The translations under genes and the position numbers were made by a program. A DNA stretch of 64,000 nucleotides from Verrucomicrobiales bacterium (GTDB lineage: Bacteria > Verrucomicrobiota > Verrucomicrobiia > Verrucomicrobiales > DEV007). Shown piece by piece: positions 27,732 through 38,002 of the stretch. The stretch covers positions 11,416-75,415 of the forward strand of contig JANQVJ010000012.1 in assembly GCA_030730365.1 (NCBI GenBank), given 5' to 3'. Under the pieces are notes generated by a model that saw only the letters and a program-made list of their open reading frames with translations, made no database searches and was not told the origin of the DNA. Positions within the stretch are counted from its first letter, which is position 1; every line of letters begins with the position of its first letter.

Positions 27732-28274
27732 TCACTCGGCGAAGGGGCTCGCGGTGAACTTCATGAAGGCGTCACCCATGGCTTCGACAGACTTGGTCGG
27801 GCCGGTGAGCTTGAGGAAGACGTCTCCCTGCTCGCTCGGAAGGATCGCGGCGAGCATGGTGTAGTCAGGCTTGGGCGTTTTGTTGCCCGAGAAGGGGCCC
27901 CCCATGGACTCGAGGTAGGTGCCTTTTGCGTTAAGGAGGGTGATTTTCTTGCCGCCCATCTCTTTTTCCTCGGTCTTGGATTCGGGAGTGCCTTCGAACT
28001 GGCCGATCCAACGATCAATATTCGCCTGGGTTCCTCCGCCCTGACCGGCCCCGAAGAAGAAAATGACAAGCTCCACGTCGGCGAGGCTTTCATCTTCGTG
28101 ATCGTAAATGAACTGGCCCGCCCGCATCGCGCTGGCGACCTGCTGGCGCACCCAGGGCTTGCTGAAGGTGAAGATGAATTCGCTCACCTTGAGGTTGTCG
28201 GCGTCTTCCGCGCGGAGCGGTGTCGATGGAGTCAGGAGCAAAGCGGCGGCGAGGATGGCAGTAAGGTATTTCAT
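27732..28274 (-). CDS. Secreted hypothetical protein
   Basis: The 180-residue protein has a signal peptide (MKYLTAILAAALLLTPSTPLRAED) and a mature part without a motif I recognise. The start at 28274 is preferred over 28328 because the signal peptide begins there. It contains VRQQVASAMRAGQFIYDHEDE and ELVIFFFGAGQGGGTQANIDRWIGQFEG, which look like a compact alpha/beta domain. Similar small secreted proteins are frequent in Verrucomicrobiota and Planctomycetota, but I cannot assign a function. It is downstream of lnt on the same strand, which begins 50 bases away. Confidence 0.6.
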   Translation of the reverse strand: MKYLTAILAAALLLTPSTPLRAEDADNLKVSEFIFTFSKPWVRQQVASAMRAGQFIYDHEDESLADVELVIFFFGAGQGGGTQANIDRWIGQFEGTPESKTEEKEMGGKKITLLNAKGTYLESMGGPFSGNKTPKPDYTMLAAILPSEQGDVFLKLTGPTKSVEAMGDAFMKFTASPFAE

Positions 28275-28324
28275 GGACGGGATTAGTTTCGGTCGTGCAT
28301 ACGACTTTTTTAGAAATAACCCGA

Positions 28325-30130
28325 TCACTCTACCCTGTCTACTCCGTGATGAGGCGTGTCCTCACTTTCCGCAGGGGCGCGTAAACGCTGCCGCCACCCG
28401 CAAATCGAGGCCGCGACGAGGGCGAACAGGCCCATTGTGACCGAAAAGGCATCGCCGTGGCGGGCATAGAAGCTCATCGGCGGGTCGAGGTCAACGGCGA
28501 TGGTAGCGGGGAGACTGCCGCGGATGTAGGTCGAGCCGCTCTCCATATCGCGCAGGATGCGGGGCTCGAGCGAGCGTCCTTCGCGATCGTAGAGGCTGCC
28601 CCACTCGTCGATGAACCCGCTGACGCCGGTATTTGCGGCACGGATCATGGGACGGCGCAGCTCGATGCAGCGAAAGAGGGCGTTGTAAAAGTGATGGGTC
28701 GGCTCGGCACTGTCGTAGAACCAGCCGTCGTTCGTGACGTTGACCATGATCTGCGGACCGCACCGGATGAACTTCCTGGCATGGCGCGGCACCGTGTCCT
28801 CAAAACAGATCAGCGGGATGATCCCGATGGAGTGTTCGTCTTTTTCAATTGCGAGCGGTTCGTGTGAAGTCCCCGGGGTGAAGTCGTTCTCAATGATCCC
28901 GCCGGCGATCCATTTGAAGACGGGGAAGCTGTCGCGAAAGGGGATAAACTCACCGAGCGGGACGAGATGGACTTTTTTATACATCTGATAGGACTCGGTC
29001 TCGCCCTTCATGATCGTGATCGTGTTGTAGACCTCGCTGTGGTCGAGATTGTTGTCCTCGAGTCCGGTGATGAGGTAGAAGTCGTCGCCCTTGAGGACAT
29101 GATCGTTAAAATATTCCTGCACCCAGGGGGAGCTGAACTGGCCGGGGATCGCGGTCTCGGGCCAGATCACAAGATCGAGCGGTGCAGCCTCGGTGAAGGC
29201 GCGGGTGAGGTCGCGGTATTCGAAGATGATTTTCTGGCGCAGGGTAAGATCGTCGGACCATTTATCCTCGAGTGAGACATTGAGTTGCAGGATGCGGGCG
29301 CGAAGGTCAACGGTGACGGCCGGCTTCCGGTGGAGCGCGGCATTGCCGTAGAGGAAGAGACCCATCAGCAGGATCACCCCTAGGGCAAAGTCGAGGTGGG
29401 GGCGGAGGCGGCGTCGGCCGCGCACTTCCCCGACGAGACGCACGGCGGTGCCGTAGACAACGATCCCGCAAAACATAAGGACGAAGCTATAGCCTGTGAT
29501 CCCGATGACGTCGGCGAACTGCACGAGGACGAGTTGATCCTTCAGTGCCACGCCGAGGCCGTTCCATCCGTAGCCGGTGAAGAAGAAGCCGCGCCCCCAC
29601 TCGAGCCCGCACCAGGCCGCGCCATTAAGAAAGGCGACGCGGATGACGGCGAGGGACTGGCTGAAAAAATCCGCTCTTTCCTCTGAGGGTTTGACAGGTA
29701 TCCAGCGGCCGACCGTCGCGGCGAAGGCACCGAAGACTCCAAAATAGAGCGCGAGATAGGTCGCGAAGGCGACGAGCGCGGCGAGCCCGGCGAAGATCGT
29801 CCCCGCGACGCGCGAGATCTCGGTGATAAAACTGACATTGATGAAAAAGAAGGCGAGACCGGCGAGGTAGCCGAGATAAAGTCCATGCCTCCACTTGGAG
29901 CGGCCGGGTTTTCGGGAGGTGGAAAACCAGAGCGCGGTGAGGAGCGGGGCCGACCAGACCCAAATGAGTCCGTCGAGCTCCCACCGCGGGTAGCAGAGGG
30001 CAAGGAGCACGCCGCTGAGAAGGGCTGCCGCCTCGGGCCAGTAGGGGGCGGGGGAGAAAGGAGTTTTGCGCGGGGGATTCGGGGCCGGGAACTTCTTTTT
30101 CCCTGCCTTGCGCGAGGGTTTCACGGGCAT
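28325..30130 (-). CDS. lnt: Apolipoprotein N-acyltransferase
   Basis: The 601-residue protein has several N-terminal membrane helices and a C-terminal carbon-nitrogen hydrolase domain. The catalytic triad is visible as Glu325 (VIWPETAIPG), Lys386 (KKVHLVPLGEFIPF) and Cys442 (LICFEDTV). Downstream are IMVNVTNDGWF and TGVSGFIDEWG. Lnt adds the third acyl chain to the N-terminal cysteine of lipoproteins, using phospholipid donors, in the inner membrane. A proline- and lysine-rich N-terminal tail precedes the first helix. Presence of Lnt fits a Gram-negative lipoprotein pathway. Confidence 0.9.
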   Translation of the reverse strand: MPVKPSRKAGKKKFPAPNPPRKTPFSPAPYWPEAAALLSGVLLALCYPRWELDGLIWVWSAPLLTALWFSTSRKPGRSKWRHGLYLGYLAGLAFFFINVSFITEISRVAGTIFAGLAALVAFATYLALYFGVFGAFAATVGRWIPVKPSEERADFFSQSLAVIRVAFLNGAAWCGLEWGRGFFFTGYGWNGLGVALKDQLVLVQFADVIGITGYSFVLMFCGIVVYGTAVRLVGEVRGRRRLRPHLDFALGVILLMGLFLYGNAALHRKPAVTVDLRARILQLNVSLEDKWSDDLTLRQKIIFEYRDLTRAFTEAAPLDLVIWPETAIPGQFSSPWVQEYFNDHVLKGDDFYLITGLEDNNLDHSEVYNTITIMKGETESYQMYKKVHLVPLGEFIPFRDSFPVFKWIAGGIIENDFTPGTSHEPLAIEKDEHSIGIIPLICFEDTVPRHARKFIRCGPQIMVNVTNDGWFYDSAEPTHHFYNALFRCIELRRPMIRAANTGVSGFIDEWGSLYDREGRSLEPRILRDMESGSTYIRGSLPATIAVDLDPPMSFYARHGDAFSVTMGLFALVAASICGWRQRLRAPAESEDTPHHGVDRVE

Positions 30131-30205
30131 GTCTTACTCAAGCGATTTTTACGGCTCCGTCGATTGATCTTTTTGTGACGGGCCGGGAATCGTTTTCGTG
30201 AGGCG

Positions 30206-31582
30206 TCAGAGCAGCTCGCGTATCGGCATGGGCGAAGTCATCGCGGTGAGGATCTCGTTCGAAAGTCCCTCCATGACTCGCACTTCGTTGAGATCGAGGA
30301 GCGAGTGAAGGATTGTCGCGGTGAGGTTCTCCATGAGGACGGGGGAAGCGTCGGGCTCACCGCCGCGGCGGTCGCTGCGTCCGATGACCTGGCCGGTTTT
30401 CAATCCGCCGCCGTAGAGCAGCAGGGGGGCGAGATTGCCCCAGTGGTCACGTCCCCCTTTTGCATTGATGACGGGATTGCGCCCCATTTCACCGCAGCAG
30501 ACGAGGAGGATTTTTTCACTCAGGCCTCGGTCCTCGACGTCTTCGATAAAGGCGCTGACGGCATGGTCGAAGGGTGCGCCGACGTACTCCATGCCTTCGG
30601 TCATGGTCGCATTGTTCACGTCGGCGTGCATGTCCCAGACGAAGTTCGTCGTCACCGTGACAAAGCCTGCGCCGCGCTCGCAGAGGCGGCGGGCGAGGAG
30701 CATGAGCTTGCCAATGGTCTGGCCGTGGTCACGGTAGCGCTCGTGATTCTTCCAGACCTGCCGGATCGAGCCGGGATGAACGAGCGAGGCGGTGTCGTAG
30801 CGGGCGAGGGTGCGGGGGTCTTCTTTGGAGACGTCGAAGGCTTCGGCGATACCGCCAAGGATCATGTCAAAGGCCTGGCCTTGGAATCCGCTCATGCCGG
30901 CTGCCCCGGTCTCGTCGAGGCGACGTCGCGCGCTGTCGAGATCGTGAAGGAGGAGCCGTCTCTCGTCGAAGCGGTTGCGCGCCATTTTCAGCGTCATGTC
31001 TGCCTGCATCGTCGCGCCCTCTCCCGGTTCGTAGGGTGCGTAGGCCGAACCAAGGGGGCCCGGTGAGGCAAAGTCACCGAATGTCTTGATCATGTTCATC
31101 GCTCCCGCATCGACGGCTTTCGGGTAGAGGGCGATGTTGCGGGGGATGCCGCTGAGCGGATCGTTTGTCCCCGCGACTCGGGCGTAGAGAGAGCCGAGGT
31201 TCGCCCCGAGGGAGTTTGTCCCGACAATGGGTTTTATGTCGTGCGCCCCCGTGCCGGTGGTGAAGGAGCGCACGATCGCGAGCTTGTGCGCGAGAGCGGC
31301 GAGACGGGGAAAGCTCGCGCCGAAGGTAACACCGGGCAGGGAGGTTCGCACTTCGCCGGTGGCGGATCTTATCCCCGAGGGCTGATCCATCTTCGGATCG
31401 AAGGTCTCCGTCTGCGATGGCCCTCCGTGCATGAAGAGGAACACGACCGAGCGGTCTTTGACGAGTGCCGGGTGGAGAGCCTTCGCCGCGAGAAATTGCG
31501 GCAACGAGAGCGCCGCTCCGCCCATCCCGAGGGTTCCCACCCGCAGAAAAGAACGCCGCGATTTGTCTCCGAAGTCGATCAT
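30206..31582 (-). CDS. DUF1501 Tat-secreted protein
   Basis: The 458-residue protein starts with a twin-arginine signal (SRRSFLRVGTLGMGGAALSLPQF) and continues with MHGGPSQTETFDPKMDQPSG and an alkaline-phosphatase-like layout, ending with GSDRRGGEPDASPV and ENLTATILHSLLDL. This is the DUF1501 family, abundant in Planctomycetota and Verrucomicrobiota, usually next to DUF1549/DUF1553 cytochrome-like genes. No such partner is adjacent here. The function is unknown; a sulfatase-like or phosphatase-like fold is expected. Confidence 0.85.
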   Translation of the reverse strand: MIDFGDKSRRSFLRVGTLGMGGAALSLPQFLAAKALHPALVKDRSVVFLFMHGGPSQTETFDPKMDQPSGIRSATGEVRTSLPGVTFGASFPRLAALAHKLAIVRSFTTGTGAHDIKPIVGTNSLGANLGSLYARVAGTNDPLSGIPRNIALYPKAVDAGAMNMIKTFGDFASPGPLGSAYAPYEPGEGATMQADMTLKMARNRFDERRLLLHDLDSARRRLDETGAAGMSGFQGQAFDMILGGIAEAFDVSKEDPRTLARYDTASLVHPGSIRQVWKNHERYRDHGQTIGKLMLLARRLCERGAGFVTVTTNFVWDMHADVNNATMTEGMEYVGAPFDHAVSAFIEDVEDRGLSEKILLVCCGEMGRNPVINAKGGRDHWGNLAPLLLYGGGLKTGQVIGRSDRRGGEPDASPVLMENLTATILHSLLDLNEVRVMEGLSNEILTAMTSPMPIRELL

Positions 31583-31942
31583 GCTTCGCTGTGGAGTATT
31601 TCGATTTTTCAGGGCGGCGACAATGACATGATCGCGGGATTCTGGAAGGTGGGGAGTAAAAGCGTGGAAATTATTACAGTTATTACTTCAAGTCCGGCTG
31701 GCTCCCGGGTTGCGCTCTCGTTGGATAAACTCTTTTCGAGGAGTGCGTTACACCCGGTAAATCAATGCAGCTTACCTGACTGGTTATATTTCTTGAGGTG
31801 TTGGTTCGGACGGCGTTCACGATCTGATCGCCGATCATTTTCAAAACATCCTCCGAAAACCGGGGCGATCTTTTTGTTTCCCCGTCGATGCTCTTCTATC
31901 TTTAACCGGTTGAAATTCGACAAGGTCTTTCGATACTGCGGC
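31583..31942. other. Intergenic region between the DUF1501 gene and asnS
   Basis: This 360-base stretch is richer in A and T than its neighbours and divides two divergent genes, so it must hold both promoters. A GATCGCCGATC palindrome and a CGGGG/CCCCG weak hairpin lie near 31840-31890. I saw no recognisable riboswitch or T-box core. Confidence 0.35.
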
Positions 31943-33310
<1,368 letters not shown>

Positions 33311-33332
33311 TCGACCGCGCGAGGGATTTGCT

Positions 33333-33361
33333 GATCTCGGTCCCCCGATGACCCTGAGATC
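33333..33361 (+). terminator. Hairpin after asnS
   Basis: GATCTCGGT (33333-33341) pairs with ACC-CT-GAGATC (33351-33361) with a two-base bulge and 9-base loop. No strong T run follows, so termination would be weak. It may instead be a structural element. Confidence 0.4.
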
Positions 33362-33552
33362 GGTCTCGTCTTTGCCATTGCCCCCGTCTCGGTGACGCGT
33401 CGGTGGATCCGACGGAGGTGAAATGAAAAGAGCGGAACATGCTCGCAAGGGATCGGTTGAAATGGTCACGAGGAATGCCCGCATCGTGAAAACGGAGGCT
33501 GCAGCGGTGAACTTTCCGCAGGAGAATGAGACCGTCCGTGCTACCTTCCGCG

Positions 33553-36003
33553 ATGCCGAAATCTTCCACCGAACTACTCGCCCCCGCAGGCAACTGGGAG
33601 TGCGCCCGAGCCGCCGTGGCGAACGGGGCCGATGCGATTTACTTCGGCATGCCCAGGTTTAACGCGCGGATTCGCGCCGATAATTTCACTCCCGAAGACC
33701 TCCCTGAGCTCATGCAGTTCCTCCACCGTCACGGAGTGAGGGGTTTTGTTGCGTTTAACACGCTCATTTTCCCATCCGAGCTCGAGGACGCGGCGGAGCA
33801 GTTGCGCCTTCTCAGCGCCTGCGGCGTGGACGCGATCATCGTGCAGGATCTCGGTCTCGCGGCGATGGCGCGTTCTCTGGTCCCGGATCTGCATCTCCAC
33901 GCCTCGACGCAGATGACGATTACCTCGCCCGAGGCGCTCGCTTTCGCCCACGGGCTGCTCAACCTCGACCGGGCCGTCATCGCGAGGGAGAACTCGATGC
34001 GCGAGATACGGCTTTTCCATGCGAACGAGCCCGACGCGGTCGAGATCGAGACCTTTGTCCACGGAGCGCTCTGCGTCGCTTACTCGGGGCAGTGTCTCAC
34101 CAGTGAATCACTTGGTCAGCGCAGTGCCAATCGAGGCGAGTGCGCTCAGGCCTGCCGCATGCCCTACGAACTCGTCGTCGACGGCGTCACCCGCGAGATG
34201 GGGGATCAGCGTTACCTGCTCTCGCCGCAGGACCTCGCCGGCATCGACCAAATCCCCGAGCTGATTCGTCTCGGGGTGACGAGTTTTAAAATTGAGGGGC
34301 GCCTCAAGACTCCCGAGTATGTCGCTGCCGTGACCCGCGTCTATCGTAAAGCCATCGACGCGGCCGAGGCCGGTGCCGGGACCGTCGCCTCCGAAGAGGA
34401 TCGCTACGCCCTCGAGATGGTCTTTTCCCGCGGCCTCTCCACCGGCTGGCTCAATGGAGTCAATAATCAGGAACTCGTCCACGCCCGCTTTGGCAAAAAG
34501 CGAGGCGCCTATGTTGGCCGAATCAGCACGATCGGGACCGACTGGATCGAGTTCGAGGCCGATGGCGGGGACGCCGCTTTAAAAAACGGGGACGGCGTCG
34601 TCTTTGATACCGGTGGCAACACCGACCGCGAGCAGGGAGGACGGATTTACGAAGTGCAGGGACGACGCTTTTTCCTCAAGCACGGCAAGATTGACTTCTC
34701 AAAGCTCAGGGAGGGTCACCGCATCTGGAAGACCGATGATCCGGCACTCAATGCTGTAATCCAAAGCAGTTACAAGCGAGAGCATCTCCCCGCCCGGTCG
34801 AGGCGGGTGGACTGGATCGTAACTGGAAAAGCGGGCGCTCCTTTGAAGGTGCGGGATCGCGAGAGCGGCATCGAGGTCAGCTCGGCAATCCCGCTCGAGG
34901 TCGCGGCGAACCGGCCTCTCACGTCCGAATTTCTCGAGCAGCAGTTCGCCCGTCTCGGCGGCACCGTCTACGCCCTCGTCTCGCTCGAGGTGCATCTGTC
35001 AGGGGAAGTCATGGTCCCCGTCAGTGAGCTCAACCGACTCCGCCGCGCTCTTGTCGAGCAACTCGATGAAGCGGGTGAGAGGACCTATGAAAAACGGCGC
35101 TCCACCGGGGTGAGTGTTTCAGAACTGCTACCCGCGCCGACCGCCGCTGTTGAAGGCGCGATGGAACTCCGCGTCCTCTGCCGCTCAGAAGATCAGGTCG
35201 ACGCCGCGATCGAGTGCGGTCTTCCCTCGGTCTATATCGATCTCGAGGATGTGCGTCGCTACCGCGATCTCGTCGCCCGCGTGCGCGCGGCCGCTCCGGC
35301 AATGCGGATTTATCTCGCCACTCCCCGCATTCAGAAAGCAGGAGAGAGCGGTCTCTTCCGCGTCGTCGAAAACGCCAAGCCCGACGGTGTCCTCGTCCGC
35401 AATCTGGGAGGCATCGCGCATTTCCGGAATCATGAGGACCTCGCCATGATCGGAGACTTTTCCCTTAACGTCGCCAACCCCATCAGCGCGCGACTGCTCA
35501 TGGATGAGGGCTTCAAAAATCTCACGATCTCCTACGATCTCAACATTTCACAGGTTCTCGATCTCCTCGCGGGCGCGCCGCCCTCGTGGTTTGAGATCAC
35601 CCTGCATCAGCATATGCCCATGTTTCACATGGAGCACTGTGTCTTCTGCGCTTTCCTCTCTGAGGGGACCGACTCGACGAACTGCGGTCGCCCCTGCGAC
35701 AAACACGAGGTGCATCTGCGCGACCGCGTCGGTCAGTTGCACCGGCTCACCGCCGATGTCGGCTGCCGCAACACGCTCTTCAACGGCCGCGCGCAGAGCG
35801 GAGCCCGCTTTTTCAGCGCTCTCCGCGATGCCGGGTTGCGGCGCTACCGGATCGAGTTTCTCGACGAAGGGACAAACGACGCCATCGAGACGATCCGCAC
35901 CTATGAGGCGCTCTTGTGCGGGGAGAACGAAGGCAGCGCACTGTTCTCAAAGCTCCGGGCCGAATCAAAGCTCGGTGTGGTCGAGGGGACGCTGGAGGGG
36001 TGA
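33553..36003 (+). CDS. U32 family peptidase / RlhA-like protein
   Basis: The 816-residue protein carries the U32 domain starting STELLAPAGNWECARAAVANGADAIYFG, with the diagnostic CLTSESLGQRSANRGECAQACRMPYEL. A central DUF3656-like region follows, then a second U32-like half, with a cysteine-rich C-terminus (MEHCVFCAFLSEGTDSTNCGRPCDKHEV). E. coli RlhA, of this family, hydroxylates C2501 of 23S rRNA; others act as proteases. Which role applies here is unknown. The start at 33553 is used because the ten residues before it are not conserved. Confidence 0.8.
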   Translation: MPKSSTELLAPAGNWECARAAVANGADAIYFGMPRFNARIRADNFTPEDLPELMQFLHRHGVRGFVAFNTLIFPSELEDAAEQLRLLSACGVDAIIVQDLGLAAMARSLVPDLHLHASTQMTITSPEALAFAHGLLNLDRAVIARENSMREIRLFHANEPDAVEIETFVHGALCVAYSGQCLTSESLGQRSANRGECAQACRMPYELVVDGVTREMGDQRYLLSPQDLAGIDQIPELIRLGVTSFKIEGRLKTPEYVAAVTRVYRKAIDAAEAGAGTVASEEDRYALEMVFSRGLSTGWLNGVNNQELVHARFGKKRGAYVGRISTIGTDWIEFEADGGDAALKNGDGVVFDTGGNTDREQGGRIYEVQGRRFFLKHGKIDFSKLREGHRIWKTDDPALNAVIQSSYKREHLPARSRRVDWIVTGKAGAPLKVRDRESGIEVSSAIPLEVAANRPLTSEFLEQQFARLGGTVYALVSLEVHLSGEVMVPVSELNRLRRALVEQLDEAGERTYEKRRSTGVSVSELLPAPTAAVEGAMELRVLCRSEDQVDAAIECGLPSVYIDLEDVRRYRDLVARVRAAAPAMRIYLATPRIQKAGESGLFRVVENAKPDGVLVRNLGGIAHFRNHEDLAMIGDFSLNVANPISARLLMDEGFKNLTISYDLNISQVLDLLAGAPPSWFEITLHQHMPMFHMEHCVFCAFLSEGTDSTNCGRPCDKHEVHLRDRVGQLHRLTADVGCRNTLFNGRAQSGARFFSALRDAGLRRYRIEFLDEGTNDAIETIRTYEALLCGENEGSALFSKLRAESKLGVVEGTLEG

Positions 36004-36014
36004 GAAACTGAAAA

Positions 36015-36037
36015 ACCAAAAGCAGCCTCGGAGAGGC
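36015..36037 (-). terminator. Terminator after trpF
   Basis: On the minus strand a GCCTC-TCC-GAGGC stem is followed by a T-rich stretch (TGCTTTTGGTTTTTC). It lies between the convergent U32 gene and trpF and faces trpF transcription. Confidence 0.55.
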
Positions 36038-36040
36038 CGC

Positions 36041-36715
36041 CTACAGGCTTCTTGCCGCTTCGATAAAGGCGCGGACCAATTCGAGACTTTTTCGCCCTGG
36101 GCTGATCTCGACGCCGCTCGCCACATCAACGGCGGCGGGCCGCACCTGGCGGATTGCCTCGGCCACGTTTTCCGGCGTGAGACCGCCGGCGAGGACGATT
36201 TGTCGATCGGGCCATTCCTGCACAGCTGCCGCCCCGAGCGCCCAGTCCATCGTCGCGCCGCTGCCGCCGTATTCGTTCGGCGCATAGGCGTCGAGGAGGA
36301 GGGTGGGGGAGTCGTGGGCCGCCGCTGCCTTGAGGCTGGATCTGTCCCGCACCCCGAGGGCTTTGAAGACGGGCAACCCCTGTTGAGTCAGTGACCTGAC
36401 CCTGTCCGGTGTCTCGTCGCCGTGGAGCTGAATCCAGTCGATCACAGCGCTCTCGTGAAGGCGGCGCAGTTCGTCGTCATCGGCGTTCACGGTGACGGCG
36501 ACGCGGGGAACGGTCCCGGCGAGTTCGTGCAGCCAGGGCAGGGCCTCTTCGAGGGCGATGAAGCGTTTCGACTTCGGCCAGAAGTTGATCCCGAGCGCAT
36601 CGGCGCCCGCCTCGACGATGGCGCGGGCCTCGTCGGCGCGGGTGATGCCGCAGATTTTCACGGCGACGCGTCCGGGAGCCTGAGGAAAGAGGAAACGGTG
36701 TCGAGTGATTTCCAT
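36041..36715 (-). CDS. trpF: Phosphoribosylanthranilate isomerase
   Basis: The 224-residue TIM barrel has the family's start VAVKICGITRADEARAIVEAGADALGINFWPKSKR, the active-site cysteine in KICG, IQLHGDETPD, and DWALGAAAVQEWPDRQIVLAGGLTPENVAEAI with DVASGVE near the end. TrpF converts phosphoribosylanthranilate to CdRP in tryptophan synthesis. No other trp gene is adjacent. The frame extends to 36748 with a GTG start; I use the ATG at 36715. The spacing to the aminotransferase upstream is about 70 bases and contains a palindromic repeat. Confidence 0.9.
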   Translation of the reverse strand: MEITRHRFLFPQAPGRVAVKICGITRADEARAIVEAGADALGINFWPKSKRFIALEEALPWLHELAGTVPRVAVTVNADDDELRRLHESAVIDWIQLHGDETPDRVRSLTQQGLPVFKALGVRDRSSLKAAAAHDSPTLLLDAYAPNEYGGSGATMDWALGAAAVQEWPDRQIVLAGGLTPENVAEAIRQVRPAAVDVASGVEISPGRKSLELVRAFIEAARSL

Positions 36716-36763
36716 CGGTGGGGACACGGACGTCAAATGCCCTTTCACATTCTCCCCGTCGAG

Positions 36764-36786
36764 GGCATGGGAAGGATGCCCATGCT
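36764..36786. repeat. GCATGGG palindromic repeat family, copy 2
   Basis: The segment GCATGGG-AAGGATG-CCCATGC forms a seven-base stem. Its arms match those of the element at 27698-27726, so these are two copies of a dispersed palindrome, both in intergenic positions. It overlaps the end of the aminotransferase gene by a few bases. Confidence 0.6.
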
Positions 36787-37864
36787 ACAGCCTTGCCAGG
36801 GAATCGTCGAGGGCTTCGAGCAGATTCTGAATCGTCGACTCGGTCTCGTCACCCATGTTGGAAAGGCGGAAAGTCTTGCCTTTGATCTTGCCGTAACCGC
36901 CATCGATGGCGAGGGCGTGATCCTTGCGCATGATCGAGCCGAGTTTGGCGACGTCGATCTCCCGGTTGTTTCTGATGCAGGTGAGGGACTTTGAGCGGTA
37001 GCCTTCGGGTGCGAGAAACTCGAAGCCATTCGCGCGGATCCAGGCGTGGACCATGTCGTTGAGCTTTTCGTGACGGGCGAAGCGGTTCTCCACTCCTTCG
37101 GCAAAGATGACGTCGAGCTGATGATTGAGCCCGTAAATTGTTGCGATGCAGGGCGTGCTGGGAGTCATCGAGTTCTCGTGATTGGCCTTGAACTCGAGGA
37201 AGTCGAAGTAATACCCGCGATCATTGATCTTCGCGGCGCGCTCAAAGGCACGTTCCGATGCGGAGAAGACGGCGAGACCGGGAGGGAGGGCGAGGGCTTT
37301 CTGGCTACCGGTGAGGAGCACGTCGATGCCCATTTTGTCGACTTCGATCGGCACGACGGTGAAGCTCGAGACGGTGTCTGTGACGAGGAGGATGTCTTCG
37401 TATTTATTCACCACGGCGGCGACTTCGGCGAGTGGATTCATCACGCCGGTGGAGGTCTCGTTGTGGATGAAAGTGACGACGTCGAACTCGCCGGTGGCAA
37501 GTTTCGCATCAATCGCGGCGGGATCGACGGGGACGCCCCACTCGAACTGGAGCGCTTCGGCCTCTTTCCCGCAACGGCGGGCGACATCGACCCACTTGTC
37601 GGAAAAGGCTCCCGAGCAGCAGCAGAGCACCTTTTTGATGACGAGGTTGCGGATCGCGCCCTCCATCACACCCCAGGCGGAGGAGGTGGAGAGAAAAACG
37701 GGCTGTTTGGTGCCCATCAGCTCCTGGAGACGGGGCTGGATGGAGTCGTAAAGGGCGACGAAGTCTTTGGTGCGATGCCCGATCATCGGGGCCGCCATGG
37801 CCTCGTAGGTCGCGGGAGATACCTCGACCGGTCCGGGAATGTGGAGTCTGATGTGTTCGCTCAT
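36785..37864 (-). CDS. Class V aminotransferase (serine/alanine-glyoxylate type)
   Basis: The 359-residue PLP enzyme starts IRLHIPGPVEVSPATYEAM, a hallmark of the alanine-glyoxylate and serine-glyoxylate aminotransferases. The PLP lysine sits in the GSQKALALPPGLAVF segment, and VTDTVSSF marks the cofactor aspartate. It would move an amino group between an amino acid and glyoxylate or a related keto acid. The ATG at 37864 is chosen over the longer frame to 37990 because the family N-terminus matches there. Gene context (trpF downstream) gives no specific pathway. Confidence 0.85.
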   Translation of the reverse strand: MSEHIRLHIPGPVEVSPATYEAMAAPMIGHRTKDFVALYDSIQPRLQELMGTKQPVFLSTSSAWGVMEGAIRNLVIKKVLCCCSGAFSDKWVDVARRCGKEAEALQFEWGVPVDPAAIDAKLATGEFDVVTFIHNETSTGVMNPLAEVAAVVNKYEDILLVTDTVSSFTVVPIEVDKMGIDVLLTGSQKALALPPGLAVFSASERAFERAAKINDRGYYFDFLEFKANHENSMTPSTPCIATIYGLNHQLDVIFAEGVENRFARHEKLNDMVHAWIRANGFEFLAPEGYRSKSLTCIRNNREIDVAKLGSIMRKDHALAIDGGYGKIKGKTFRLSNMGDETESTIQNLLEALDDSLARL

Positions 37865-38002
37865 GAGTGGGCGCAATAAGGACTCCGATGGCAAAATCAC
37901 AAACCGATTTTCGTACCCGGAGCGGTAAATGCGATACGACGCGGAGCGGGAAAAAGTCACGACTTTCCCGATTTGAGCGCGTTTTCCCAAGGCGTCTGAG
38001 AT

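Noticed and set aside
31583-31942. T-box or other riboswitch before asnS
   Set aside because: No T-box core sequence or terminator/antiterminator pair could be found.
33311-33552. Small gene in the gap between asnS and the U32 gene
   Set aside because: A short frame from 33423 has no motif and overlaps the U32 start in another frame.
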